From the NCBI RefSeq assembly GCF_002855575.1, contig NZ_PKRQ01000001.1:496001-560000 (forward strand): a stretch of 64,000 nt of DNA, in the 5' to 3' direction. Both the position numbers and the translations under genes were made by a program. Within the stretch, counting starts at the first letter, position 1. Every line of letters begins with the position of its first letter. Positions 1-8,640 of the stretch are shown in pieces. Origin of the DNA: Tabrizicola sp. TH137. GTDB lineage: Bacteria; Pseudomonadota; Alphaproteobacteria; Rhodobacterales; Rhodobacteraceae. Under the pieces are notes generated by a model. That model was given only the letters and a program-made list of their open reading frames with translations. It was not told where the DNA came from and did no database searches.

Positions 1-17
1 TTTCCGCGGAGAAAATC

Positions 18-2540
18 ATGATCCTCTCGAATAAGCCTCGGATTCGTAAATGCATTACCGCGCTGCCCCTGATTCTCCTCCTTCCCGGCATCGGAAACCC
101 AGCGGGTGCGGCGACTGTTGACCTGGTCGGGACAAACGGAATTCTGGGCGTTTCGGGCGTGAATCCCGGGGAGTCCGGGACGGACGGGGGGAATGGCGGC
201 GATGCCGTGGCCCTGTCGAATGCGGATGTGACCAGTAACGAGGCCTATGCGACCGGGGGCAACGGGGGGGATGGCGGCGTTGGCGTGCTTCCGGGCGGGT
301 CGCAGGGTGCGGGCGGCAATGGCGGCGGGGCGAGTGCGACGGCGACCACGGTCAATCCGGGCGGCGGGGCGACTGCGTCGGCACGGGCGACGGGCGGAAC
401 GGGTGGAAACGCCGGCTTCGTCGGAGAGCTTGGCGCAGGCGGCGGGGCCGGTGGCGCGGCGACGGCCAGCGCCAGTACGGAAGCGGCGGGTGGCAATGCG
501 GATTCGCGGAGCGAAGCCTATGGCGGCACTGGCGGCGCGGGATATGGGGTCGGGCATGTCGGTGGAGAGGGCGGGATCGCGACGGCCTTTGCCGATGCGG
601 TTCAGAATTCCGCTGACGGTGGAGTGTACGCGCAGGCATGGCAATTCGGCGGCGCGGGCGGCATCGGTTTTGCGGGGGCCGATGGCGGGAGCGGCGCAGA
701 ATCGGTGATGACCAATGCCACCACGGCGACTGGGCTGGCGTTCAACACTACCCTGAACTCCTACGGCGCTGGGGGCGCCGGGGGCGATACCGCAGGTGGC
801 GGGAATGGCGGGCGCGGCGGGGATGCAACGACGGTGCTGTCCTTCAGCAAGGATGGCGACAGCCAGACGTTTAACAGCGCGAGGGCCGACGCGACGGGGG
901 GCACGGGTGGCAGCACCAATGACGGGGGCCTGGGCGGACAGGGCGGCAATGCCGGGGTTGATCTGGATATGGTTGCGTCGGGGCTGGACCATTGGCTGAC
1001 CGCAACCGGCACTGCGACGGGCGGGGCCTCGGGTAGATCGACCAGCGGAAACGGCCTTGCGGGCGGGTCGGCGACGTCTTCGGTTTCGGTGATGTCCGAG
1101 AAGAGTGAACGCCGATGGTTTCAGTATGACTCGGCAAGCAGTTCGGCTTTCGGTGGCAAGGGGGGCGATGCAAGTGGCCCCGGCTTTGCTGGCGGCGTCG
1201 GGGGGACGGCATCGGCATCGGCTTCGGCCGTCAGTGATGGATATGCCGCAGCGACTGCGAGCCAGATTGGCGGAGCGGGCGGAGATGGGCGGAATGGTGC
1301 GCGTGGCGGGGACGGGGCTGCCTCTATAATGACGAATGCCGTCGCGGCGACTTCGCCGTTCGGCATCAACCTCGCGCAAAATGCCTATGGAGGTGCAGGC
1401 GGAGCAAGCGACAGCCAAGGGGGACGTGGCGGGGATGCAACCTCTTCCCTCACGCTCGACATGGGAACGGCTGCGAGTGATGTGTTTGCCTCTGTTTATG
1501 CCGCGGGCGGGGCTGGAGGAACGACCTTCGGCAACCCCCTTAGCATTGACGGGGATGGGGGGGATGCGACGGCGCTTGTGGACGTCACCGCACTCAACAC
1601 GACGTCGGCAACAGTTTATGCACAGGCGCGAGGCGGATCAGCGGGAAATGTTTTCTATTCCGGTGGTTCGGATGAGGCTGACGGAAGCGCCACGGCCAAC
1701 GCGCGGCTGACCATGGGGGCTGATAACGCCTACGGGGCAGTGAGTGCAAATGCCTATAGCGGGACCGCCTGCCTTGGCTGCGGAAGCAATACAGGCAACA
1801 GCGCCGATGCCCTGGCCGAGGTGGTGGGTGCGACCGGAGGCTATGCCGCGGCAAACAGCACATCGGCGGGCAGCAGCGGCTATGTCGAGGCCAACAGCTA
1901 TGCGACGGTCGCCAGCCCGGCCACGGCGGTGACGCATTCAAGCGTCGGGACGGCGGTCACGCCCGGTGTCTTTGGCCTTCTGGCCGGGACGGCGGTCAGC
2001 AAGGCGGTTCTGGCGCCGACGGGGCCGGACTTCGGAACGGCGACTCAGACCTTCGGCTATGGCCTGTTCGAGGCCGCCTATGGCGGGATCGGGGAAACCG
2101 CTGGCCAGTACCGGGGATCTGCCTCCTTCTCCTTCCTGACGACCCTGGGCGAGGGGCTTTATCTGGATTTCCTGACGTCCAGAGCCCTGGAGACGGCCTT
2201 TGACACGCTGACCTTCAGCCTGACGCTTGGCGCGTTGAACCTGAACGAGACCTTTTCCGACCTTGCCTCGTTCCAGAGCTTTTTCGATGCGGATCATTTC
2301 CTTGGGAATGGCGATGGCGGGTTTCAGACGGTGTTCGTCAGCTATACCTACACCTCGCTCTTCCAAGGTTCGGGCTTCGGCTTTGATTACCGGCTGGCGA
2401 ACGGGCCGCGGGTGGAGGTGAATCCGGTGCCTCTGCCCGGCGGGTTCGTGCTGCTGCTGGGGGCGCTTTTGTCCGGCGTGCTGATGGCGCGGGGGCGGAA
2501 GGCGGCGCGGGGCGACGGGGCGCTGCTGCGGGCGGCCTGA
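18..2540 (+). CDS. Gly/Ala-rich exported protein with VPLPA-CTERM-type sorting signal
   Basis: An 840-residue protein. An N-terminal signal peptide (about residues 1-31, basic n-region, hydrophobic core, AxA-like end) precedes roughly 600 residues of low-complexity sequence. That stretch is built on GGxGG and GGNGGD-type motifs alternating with Ala/Ser/Thr segments. Residues about 660-790 are a non-repetitive domain I do not recognise. The C-terminus carries VPLPG (about 804-808), a short hydrophobic helix and a basic Arg/Lys tail, the layout of VPLPA-CTERM proteins thought to be handled by an exosortase-like enzyme in alphaproteobacteria. No exosortase gene is in the window. Probably a surface or secreted structural protein; the exact role is unknown. 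It is the first gene, so upstream context is not visible. Start ATG is the only one before the signal peptide. Confidence 0.85.
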   Translation: MILSNKPRIRKCITALPLILLLPGIGNPAGAATVDLVGTNGILGVSGVNPGESGTDGGNGGDAVALSNADVTSNEAYATGGNGGDGGVGVLPGGSQGAGGNGGGASATATTVNPGGGATASARATGGTGGNAGFVGELGAGGGAGGAATASASTEAAGGNADSRSEAYGGTGGAGYGVGHVGGEGGIATAFADAVQNSADGGVYAQAWQFGGAGGIGFAGADGGSGAESVMTNATTATGLAFNTTLNSYGAGGAGGDTAGGGNGGRGGDATTVLSFSKDGDSQTFNSARADATGGTGGSTNDGGLGGQGGNAGVDLDMVASGLDHWLTATGTATGGASGRSTSGNGLAGGSATSSVSVMSEKSERRWFQYDSASSSAFGGKGGDASGPGFAGGVGGTASASASAVSDGYAAATASQIGGAGGDGRNGARGGDGAASIMTNAVAATSPFGINLAQNAYGGAGGASDSQGGRGGDATSSLTLDMGTAASDVFASVYAAGGAGGTTFGNPLSIDGDGGDATALVDVTALNTTSATVYAQARGGSAGNVFYSGGSDEADGSATANARLTMGADNAYGAVSANAYSGTACLGCGSNTGNSADALAEVVGATGGYAAANSTSAGSSGYVEANSYATVASPATAVTHSSVGTAVTPGVFGLLAGTAVSKAVLAPTGPDFGTATQTFGYGLFEAAYGGIGETAGQYRGSASFSFLTTLGEGLYLDFLTSRALETAFDTLTFSLTLGALNLNETFSDLASFQSFFDADHFLGNGDGGFQTVFVSYTYTSLFQGSGFGFDYRLANGPRVEVNPVPLPGGFVLLLGALLSGVLMARGRKAARGDGALLRAA

Positions 2541-2654
2541 CGGGGGCGGCCTGACGGGGGCAGCCCGGCGGGGGCCGTCCTGCGATGGATGCTTGATCTT
2601 CGCCCCCCTCCTGTTCCAAGGGTGGCGGTGGCGCAGGTTCAAGGACGACCCCGA

Positions 2655-3875
2655 ATGGACGACAGACCCCCCACCGCCGCCTGGCGGCCGCAGACCATGG
2701 CGCTGGATGGCGGGCTGGTGATCGACCCGGTGACGGGGGCGATCCAGCCCAACATCTCCATGTCCGTGAACAACCTTGTGGTGCCGGGCGAAGGGGCGTT
2801 TTCGGCGGCGGAACTGGGGGATATCGCTGCGGAGCCCTTTACCTATGCGCGCTGGCTGAACCCCACGGTGCGGGGGCTGGAGGCGCGGATGGCGGCGCTG
2901 GAAGGGGCCGAGGATGCGGTGGCCTTTGCGACCGGGGTTGCGGCCATCGCGGGGGTGTTCCTGACGCTGCTGAAGGCGGGCGACCATCTGGTGATCGCCG
3001 ATGTGACCTATGCGGGGGCGGCGGAACTGGCGCGGACGATCCTGCCCGATCTGGGGATCGACGTGACGCCGGTGAACCTGTCGGACCCCGGCGCGCTGGA
3101 GGCGGCGCTGCGGCCCAATACGCGGCTGGTGCATTGCGAAAGCCCGGCCAACCCCATCCTGCGGCTGACCGATCTGGCAGAAGTGGCGCGCATCGCCCAT
3201 GCCCATGGCGCGCTGGTATCGGTGGACAGCACGCTGGCGACGCCGGTGGCGACGCGGCCCCTGGCGCTGGGGGTCGATCTGGTGATCCATTCGCTGACCA
3301 AGTTCATCAACGGCCATGGCGATGCCCTGGGCGGCATCGTGGCGGGGCGGCGCGATCTGGTGGCACGTTTGCGGGGGCGGGCGGGGGTCTATCTGGGCGC
3401 GGCGCTGCCGGCGATGAACGCCTGGCTGATCCTGCGGGGGATCGACACGCTGTTCCCCCGGATGCGGCAGATCTCGGAAACGGCGGGGCGGGTGGCAGCC
3501 TTCCTTGAGGGGCATCCAAAGGTGGAGCGGGTGATCCATCCGGGGCTGCCGTCGCATCCGCAGCGCGACCTTGTGCAGCGGCAGATGGACCTGCCGGGGG
3601 GGATGATCTTCTTCCAGACCCGCGACCTGCGGGCGACGGCGGCGCGGATCGCGGCGCGGCTGAAGGTGGCGCATTACGCCTTTTCGCTGGGCCATCAGCG
3701 CAGCATCATCGTGCTGTTGGAAACGGATGAGATGATGCGCGGCACCTATCGCCTGACCCCGTCGCAGGAGGCGGCCTATCGCGCCTATGCCGGGGATGGC
3801 GGATTCCGCCTTTCGGTCGGGCTGGAGGCGGCGGAGGATCTGATCGCCGATCTGGATCAGGCGCTGGCGGACTAG
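2655..3875 (+). CDS. Cys/Met metabolism PLP-dependent enzyme (cystathionine gamma-synthase/lyase family)
   Basis: 406 residues, normal for the fold-type I transsulfuration family that includes cystathionine gamma-synthase, cystathionine gamma-lyase and methionine gamma-lyase. The PLP lysine lies in HSLTKFINGHGDALGG, with the aspartate of VDSTLATP upstream of it; the YARWLNPT stretch near the N-terminus matches the family's Tyr-x-Arg phosphate-binding region. The C-terminal SVGLE motif is also present. The ATG at 2655 is chosen because AAGGAC lies about 10 nt upstream and the family homology begins shortly after; an earlier in-frame ATG at 2589 would add 22 unconserved residues. The gene stands alone ahead of the arsenic operon. 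Substrate cannot be decided from sequence. Confidence 0.85.
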   Translation: MDDRPPTAAWRPQTMALDGGLVIDPVTGAIQPNISMSVNNLVVPGEGAFSAAELGDIAAEPFTYARWLNPTVRGLEARMAALEGAEDAVAFATGVAAIAGVFLTLLKAGDHLVIADVTYAGAAELARTILPDLGIDVTPVNLSDPGALEAALRPNTRLVHCESPANPILRLTDLAEVARIAHAHGALVSVDSTLATPVATRPLALGVDLVIHSLTKFINGHGDALGGIVAGRRDLVARLRGRAGVYLGAALPAMNAWLILRGIDTLFPRMRQISETAGRVAAFLEGHPKVERVIHPGLPSHPQRDLVQRQMDLPGGMIFFQTRDLRATAARIAARLKVAHYAFSLGHQRSIIVLLETDEMMRGTYRLTPSQEAAYRAYAGDGGFRLSVGLEAAEDLIADLDQALAD

Positions 3876-3910
3876 GCTGTCATCAAAGCTTCATTTGAGG
3901 CGGGCCATCA

Positions 3911-3928
3911 TTTCCGATATTCGGGAAA
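3911..3928. promoter_or_regulatory. Probable ArsR operator upstream of the arsR-arsC fusion
   Basis: The imperfect palindrome TTTCCGATATTCGGGAAA ends one base before the arsR-arsC start codon. An 18-bp element of the same plan (TTTC-N10-GAAA) precedes the second arsR gene at 8495-8512. A candidate -35 (TTGAGG, 3895-3900) lies upstream, and the GATATT inside the palindrome could serve as the -10, so a bound repressor would block the promoter. Inference from symmetry and position. Confidence 0.5.
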
Positions 3929-3929
3929 T

Positions 3930-4775
3930 ATGGAACAGAATCGCGCCGCCCATGCCTTTGCCACGCTTGGCCATCCCGGCCGGTTGGCCGTCTTTCGCCT
4001 GCTGATGCGCTTTGCGCCGCAGGGGCAGCGGCCGACCGAGATTGCCGAGGCGCTGGCCCTGAAGGCCAACACGCTGTCGCATCATCTGGCGGACCTGACG
4101 GCCTCGGGTCTGGTGCAGGTCGAACGGCGGGGGCGGTCGCTGTTCTATTCCGTCGATCTGGAGGTGACCGAAGGGTTGATCGGGCATCTGGTCTTTGACA
4201 TCGGGCGGGGCCGGCCGGACCTGATCCCGCCGCTGCTGGCTGCTGCACAGGAGGCGCATATGCGCGACACGGATTTCGACGTGCTGTTCATCTGTTCGGG
4301 CAATTCCTCCCGGTCGATCTTTGCCGAGGCGCTGCTGCGCGATCTGGGCAAGGGAAAGTTCCAGGCCTTTTCGGCGGGGACGCGGCCCAATACGGAGTTG
4401 AACCCGCTGGCGCTGGAGGTGCTGCGGCGCAATGGGCATGAGGTAGAGGGGCTGCGGTCCAAGCATATCAGCGAATTCCAGCAGCCCGGGTCCATCGTGA
4501 TGGATTTCGTCTTCACCGTCTGCGACACGGCGGCGGCGGAGGAATGCCCGCCCTGGCCGGGCCAGCCGATCACCGGGCATTGGGGCCTGCCCGACCCGGT
4601 GAAGGCCACGGGGACGGAGGCCGAGAAGGCGCTGGTCTTCGCCCAGACCTATGCCGCCCTGCGCCGCCGGATCGCGGCCTTTGTGGAACTGCCCTTCGAG
4701 CAATTGGGGCGGATGTCGCTTCAGGCCCGCGTCGATGCCATTGGCACCGATCAACTGACCCCCGAGAAAGGCTGA
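3930..4775 (+). CDS. ArsR-ArsC fusion: transcriptional regulator plus arsenate reductase
   Basis: 281 residues with two domains. Residues 1-105 are an ArsR/SmtB winged helix; the recognition helix is around [16 protein letters not shown], residues 45-60. Residues 113-281 are a low-molecular-weight phosphatase-fold arsenate reductase. Its P-loop is CSGNSSRS (nucleophile Cys122, Arg128), followed by a second cysteine pair Cys198 and Cys206 in [11 protein letters not shown]. The ArsR part contains no cysteine, so the usual As(III) thiol site is missing there. The Cys that ends the S. aureus-type P-loop (CTGNSCR) is Ser here, as in some other ArsC branches. First gene of an operon with gapdh and arsJ (4-nt gap to gapdh). 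No clear ribosome-binding site precedes the ATG; the mRNA may be leaderless. Confidence 0.88.
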   Translation: MEQNRAAHAFATLGHPGRLAVFRLLMRFAPQGQRPTEIAEALALKANTLSHHLADLTASGLVQVERRGRSLFYSVDLEVTEGLIGHLVFDIGRGRPDLIPPLLAAAQEAHMRDTDFDVLFICSGNSSRSIFAEALLRDLGKGKFQAFSAGTRPNTELNPLALEVLRRNGHEVEGLRSKHISEFQQPGSIVMDFVFTVCDTAAAEECPPWPGQPITGHWGLPDPVKATGTEAEKALVFAQTYAALRRRIAAFVELPFEQLGRMSLQARVDAIGTDQLTPEKG

Positions 4776-4779
4776 CCCC

Positions 4780-5787
4780 ATGCCCCGTATCGCGTTGAAC
4801 GGCCTTGGCCGTATCGGCAAGCTTGTCCTGCGCGACCTGATCGACAGCGGCGCGGGGGGCGAGATCGTCCTGCTGAACGATCCTGTCGGGGATGCCGAAC
4901 AGCATGCCCTGCTGATGGAGTTTGATTCCGTCCATGGCCGCTGGCGGACGCCGGTCGCGGCGGCGGAGGGGGCGCTGATCCTGAACGGGCAGCGCATCCG
5001 GCTGACGCATGAGAAGACGATCGAGGCGCTGCCTCTGGCCGAGATGGGGGTCGATCTGGTGATCGACGCGACCGGGGTCTTCAAGACGGGGGCGAAGGTC
5101 GCGCCCTATTACGCGGCGGGCGTGAAGAAGGTTGTGGTCAGCGCGCCGGTCAAGGATGGCGGGGCGCTGAACCTTGTCTATGGGGTGAACCATCATCTTT
5201 ATGACGGGTCGCAGACCCTTGTGACCGCCGCCTCCTGCACGACGAATTGCCTTGCCCCGGTGGTGAAGGTGATCCACGAAAGCCTTGGCATCCGGCACGG
5301 GTCGATCACCACGATCCATGACGTGACAAACACCCAGACCATCGTGGACCGCCCCGCCAAGGATATGCGCCGCGCGCGGTCGGCGCTGATGAACCTGATC
5401 CCCACGACGACGGGCAGCGCCACGGCGATCACGCTGATCTATCCCGAGTTGAAGGGGCGGCTGAACGGCCATGCGGTGCGGGTGCCGCTGCTGAATGCCT
5501 CGCTGACCGATTGCGTCTTCGAGGTGGAGCGGGCGACGACGGTGGAGGAGGTGAATACCCTGTTCGCCGCCGCTGCGGACGGGCCGCTGAAAGGTATCCT
5601 TGGATATGAGACGCGGCCGCTTGTCTCGTGCGATTTCACCAATGATCCGCGGTCTTCGATCGTGGATGCGCAATCGACCATGGTCATCAACGGGACGCAG
5701 GTGAAGATCTACGCCTGGTATGACAATGAATGGGGCTATGCCTGCCGCCTGGCCGATATCGCGCGCATGGTGGCGGCGCGGCTGTGA
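4780..5787 (+). CDS. ArsJ-associated glyceraldehyde-3-phosphate dehydrogenase
   Basis: 335 residues, full-length GAPDH. The N-terminal NAD-binding GLGRIGK motif, the active site SCTTNCLAP (Cys153), the general-base His180 and the C-terminal [11 protein letters not shown] signature are all present. In ars operons with arsJ this enzyme uses arsenate in place of phosphate to make 1-arseno-3-phosphoglycerate, which ArsJ exports (established for Pseudomonas aeruginosa). Here it follows the arsR-arsC fusion and overlaps arsJ by 4 bp (GTGA), so translation is probably coupled. Dedication to arsenic rather than central glycolysis is inferred from the operon. Confidence 0.93.
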   Translation: MPRIALNGLGRIGKLVLRDLIDSGAGGEIVLLNDPVGDAEQHALLMEFDSVHGRWRTPVAAAEGALILNGQRIRLTHEKTIEALPLAEMGVDLVIDATGVFKTGAKVAPYYAAGVKKVVVSAPVKDGGALNLVYGVNHHLYDGSQTLVTAASCTTNCLAPVVKVIHESLGIRHGSITTIHDVTNTQTIVDRPAKDMRRARSALMNLIPTTTGSATAITLIYPELKGRLNGHAVRVPLLNASLTDCVFEVERATTVEEVNTLFAAAADGPLKGILGYETRPLVSCDFTNDPRSSIVDAQSTMVINGTQVKIYAWYDNEWGYACRLADIARMVAARL

Positions 5788-7031
5788 CGGCGGCGAACCC
5801 GATCCGGGCCTATATGGCGGTGACGGCGGCCTATTGGGCCTTCATGCTGTCGGATGGCGCGTTGCGGATGCTGGTTCTGCTGCATTTCAACGGGCTGGGA
5901 TTCACGCCGCTGCAACTGGCCTGGCTGTTCCTGCTCTATGAACTGGCGGGGATCGTGACGAATCTGGGGGCGGGATGGCTGGCGGCGCGGTTCGGGCTGG
6001 CGGCGACGCTTTATGGCGGGCTGGCCTTGCAGATCGGGGCCCTGGCGGCGCTGGCGCAGCTTGATCCGACTTGGGGCATCGCGGCCTCGGTCGCCTTCGT
6101 GATGGCGGTGCAGGGCGTTTCGGGCGTGGCCAAGGACCTGGCGAAGATGTCTTCCAAATCGGCGGTGAAGCTGCTGGCCCCGGCGGAAGAGGGCGGGCTG
6201 TTCCGCTGGGTCGCCTATCTGACCGGATCGAAGAACGCGGTGAAGGGGGCGGGATTCTTCCTTGGCGCGGCGCTGCTGGCGCTGGCGGGGTTCGAGACGG
6301 CGGTCTGGGGCATGGCGGGGGTTCTGGCGGTGATCCTGGCAGCGGTGGCGCTGTTCCTGCCACCCGGCCTGCCGGGGCGGATGAAGGCCGAGGAAAGCTG
6401 GGGCGGCTGGCGGTCGCAGGATGCACGGGTGAATCGCCTGAGTCTGGCGCGGATGTTCCTCTTCGGGGCGCGGGATGTGTGGTTCGTGGTGGGCATCCCG
6501 ATCTATTTCCAGGCGATCCTGTCGGATGGCACCGCCGAGGGGCGGCGCGAGGCGTTCTTCCTTGTCGGCGGGTTCATGGCGCTGTGGATCATCGCCTATG
6601 GCGCGGTGCAGGCACTGGCCCCGCGCATTCTGGGCGGCAAGGGGCAGGCGGTGGAAGAGACGACGCGCAAGGCGGTGCGTTGGGCGGGGCTTCTGGTGCC
6701 GATCCCCTTTGTGCTGGCGGCGGCGGCCTATCTGGCCGGGGAACCGGAGGGATGGCTGACCGGGGCGCTGGTGGCGGGGCTTTTGCTGTTCGGCTTTGTC
6801 TTTGCGGTGAATTCGTCGGTCCATTCCTATCTGATCCTTGCCTTCGGATCGGCAGAGCGGATCACCCGCGATGTGGGGTTCTATTACATGGCCAATGCGG
6901 CGGGGCGTCTGATCGGGACGCTGCTGTCGGGGGTCAGTTATCAGGTCGGGGGGTTGCCGCTGTGCCTTGCGACGGCGGGGGGGATGGCGCTGTGCAGTTG
7001 GCTTGCGGGGCGGCGGCTTAGCCGCGTCTGA
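5784..7031 (+). CDS. arsJ: ArsJ organoarsenical efflux transporter (MFS)
   Basis: 415 residues, about 12 hydrophobic helices, major facilitator superfamily. The N-terminal [19 protein letters not shown] stretch and the [21 protein letters not shown] loop are characteristic of ArsJ. Exports 1-arseno-3-phosphoglycerate made by the adjacent GAPDH, which breaks down outside the cell to release arsenate. The start is the GTG at 5784, which overlaps the gapdh stop codon; an upstream ATG in the same frame at 5730 lies inside gapdh and is less likely. The 3' end overlaps the convergent MFS gene by 14 bp. Confidence 0.88.
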   Translation: MTAANPIRAYMAVTAAYWAFMLSDGALRMLVLLHFNGLGFTPLQLAWLFLLYELAGIVTNLGAGWLAARFGLAATLYGGLALQIGALAALAQLDPTWGIAASVAFVMAVQGVSGVAKDLAKMSSKSAVKLLAPAEEGGLFRWVAYLTGSKNAVKGAGFFLGAALLALAGFETAVWGMAGVLAVILAAVALFLPPGLPGRMKAEESWGGWRSQDARVNRLSLARMFLFGARDVWFVVGIPIYFQAILSDGTAEGRREAFFLVGGFMALWIIAYGAVQALAPRILGGKGQAVEETTRKAVRWAGLLVPIPFVLAAAAYLAGEPEGWLTGALVAGLLLFGFVFAVNSSVHSYLILAFGSAERITRDVGFYYMANAAGRLIGTLLSGVSYQVGGLPLCLATAGGMALCSWLAGRRLSRV

Positions 7032-8175
7032 GCAGGAAGAGCGCGAGCGTGGCGAGGCAGCCGATCCCGGCCGTCAGCCAGATGGCGTTGAGGCCCCAGG
7101 CGGTGAGCGCCGCCCCGAAGATCAGCGGGGCGGCCGCCTGCGCGATGCGGGCGGGGGCGTTCAGCCAGCCAAGACGCTGGCCATAGCCCCCTGCCCCGAA
7201 CAGCGCGAGGGGAAGCGTTCCCTTGGCGATGGTCAGTATGCCGTTGCCTGCCCCGTGCAGCAGGGCGAAGGCATAGGCCGCCGGGCCGCCAAAGGCCATC
7301 AGGACCATCGCCGCCACCGGATGCGCCGCAGCCGCCATGCGGGCCGAGGCGAGCGGGTGGAAGCGGCGCAGAAGGCCGAATTCCAGGACCCGCGCCGCCA
7401 CCTGCGCCGGGCCGATCAACGCGCCTGCGGCGATGGCCAGCGCGGTGCTGGCCCCCGCGGCCTGAAGGAGGCCCGGCAGATGCGCCGCCATCGCGGTGGC
7501 GTTGAACCATGTCGCGGCAAAGACGAAGGCCAGAAGGGCCATCGCCCCGCGCGGCGGGGGTGGGGCGTCGGGGGCGGTGTCGGGTTCAGCCTCGGGTTTG
7601 GTTTCGGTCCCGGTGGGCAGAAGTGCGTTCAGCGGCAGGGCAAGGCAGAGATGCAGGATCGCCCAGCCCAGACAGGCCTCGCGCCAGCCCCATTGCGCGA
7701 GCATGAGGCCCGAAAGCGGCCATCCCACGGTGCTGGCAAAGCCCGCGATCAGGGTGATGCCGGTGATCGGCCCGCGCGCCCCGCGCCCGTAGATGCCTGC
7801 GAGCGTGGCGAATCCCGCCTCGTAAAGACCCATCCCCATGCCCAGGCCGATGATGGCCCAGCCCGCGAAAAGCACCGCCGGAGAGGGTGCGACGGCCAGC
7901 AGGACAAGGCCCGTGGCGAAGACGAGGTTCGACAGCATCAGCACGCCGCGCCCGCCGATCCGGTCGATCCGCGCGCCCGCCCAGGGGCCGATGGCGGCCG
8001 AAACGACCATGGCCATGGAGAAGGCCCCGAAGACCCAGACGGGCGAGAGGCCGAAGCTGGCCGCCATCGGCGTGGCGAGGACGGCAGGGATGTAATAGCT
8101 GGAGGCCCAGCCCACGGTCTGGGCCGTGCCGAGGGCGGCGACGATCCAGCCGCGACGGTCAGGGGACAGGCGCAT
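7018..8175 (-). CDS. MFS transporter next to an ArsR-family regulator
   Basis: 385 residues (ATG at 8175), roughly 12 membrane segments split by a Pro/Glu-rich central loop (about residues 200-220, ending in PPPPRG). It begins MRLSPDRRGWIVAALG. Major facilitator family; substrate not recognisable. It lies 2 bp downstream of an arsR gene on the same strand and is almost certainly its operon partner. It converges on arsJ, so the two arsenic-type transcription units meet tail to tail. It could export arsenite or another metalloid, but no diagnostic residues are visible, so the arsenic role is inference from context. Confidence 0.75.
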   Translation of the reverse strand: MRLSPDRRGWIVAALGTAQTVGWASSYYIPAVLATPMAASFGLSPVWVFGAFSMAMVVSAAIGPWAGARIDRIGGRGVLMLSNLVFATGLVLLAVAPSPAVLFAGWAIIGLGMGMGLYEAGFATLAGIYGRGARGPITGITLIAGFASTVGWPLSGLMLAQWGWREACLGWAILHLCLALPLNALLPTGTETKPEAEPDTAPDAPPPPRGAMALLAFVFAATWFNATAMAAHLPGLLQAAGASTALAIAAGALIGPAQVAARVLEFGLLRRFHPLASARMAAAAHPVAAMVLMAFGGPAAYAFALLHGAGNGILTIAKGTLPLALFGAGGYGQRLGWLNAPARIAQAAAPLIFGAALTAWGLNAIWLTAGIGCLATLALFLLRRG

Positions 8176-8177
8176 GG

Positions 8178-8474
8178 TCAGGGGTGCCCCGCATCGGCAC
8201 AGCATTCCGCCGCCAGATCGCCCAGCAGCGCCTGCATCACCGGATAGTTCGTGCGGCAGATCAGCGCCGTCCCGGCGCGTTCCTGCGTGATGAGCCCGAC
8301 CAGAACCAGCGCGCGGACGTGATGCGACAGGGTGGAGGCCGGGATGCCCAGCCGATCCTGCACCTGCCCCATGGTCAGCCCGCCCTCCCCCGCCCGGACC
8401 AGCAGGCGATACAGGCGCAGCCGCGTCGGATTGCCCAGCGCGGCAAGGCGGGCGGCGGTGGTGTCGATGTCCAT
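8178..8474 (-). CDS. ArsR-family transcriptional regulator
   Basis: 98 residues from the ATG at 8474, which has an AGAGG ribosome site upstream; an ATG at 8525 would add 17 residues that run through the putative operator. Winged helix with recognition helix near IPASTLSHHVRALV. Cysteines occur at 73, 91 and 92; the C-terminal ECC pair resembles the vicinal Cys95-Cys96 of the Acidithiobacillus ferrooxidans ArsR-type As(III) site, although that protein's third cysteine (Cys102) has no equivalent here. Likely repressor of itself and the adjacent MFS gene. Confidence 0.85.
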   Translation of the reverse strand: MDIDTTAARLAALGNPTRLRLYRLLVRAGEGGLTMGQVQDRLGIPASTLSHHVRALVLVGLITQERAGTALICRTNYPVMQALLGDLAAECCADAGHP

Positions 8475-8494
8475 TGGGGGCCTCTTTTTCGGTA

Positions 8495-8512
8495 TTTCTA
8501 GAATATTCGAAA
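8495..8512. promoter_or_regulatory. Probable ArsR operator upstream of the second arsR
   Basis: TTTCTAGAATATTCGAAA, an imperfect palindrome containing TTCTAGAA and TTCGAA, lies 20 bp upstream of the arsR start at 8474. It shares length and half-sites (TTTC-N10-GAAA) with the element at 3911-3928 in front of the arsR-arsC fusion. Binding is inferred. Confidence 0.5.
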
Positions 8513-8640
8513 CTCTGGCCTGCACGCAAGGCCCCGCCCGGTTATCCCAAGGAAATGCCCCGCCCCGGCAAGAGCGAAGGCCGCGCCGTCTTGCCCCCGG
8601 CAGGCCGCAGGCACTAGGTTGGCCCGATCAAGGAGCGTCC

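Noticed and set aside
1938-3695. A 585-codon open frame antisense to the first two genes
   Set aside because: Arg/His/Gln/Pro-rich shadow; the plus-strand enzyme has an intact PLP signature.
8526-8640. SRP RNA gene expected near dnaX in some alphaproteobacteria
   Set aside because: The conserved GGAAGGAAGCAGC core is absent from this gap.
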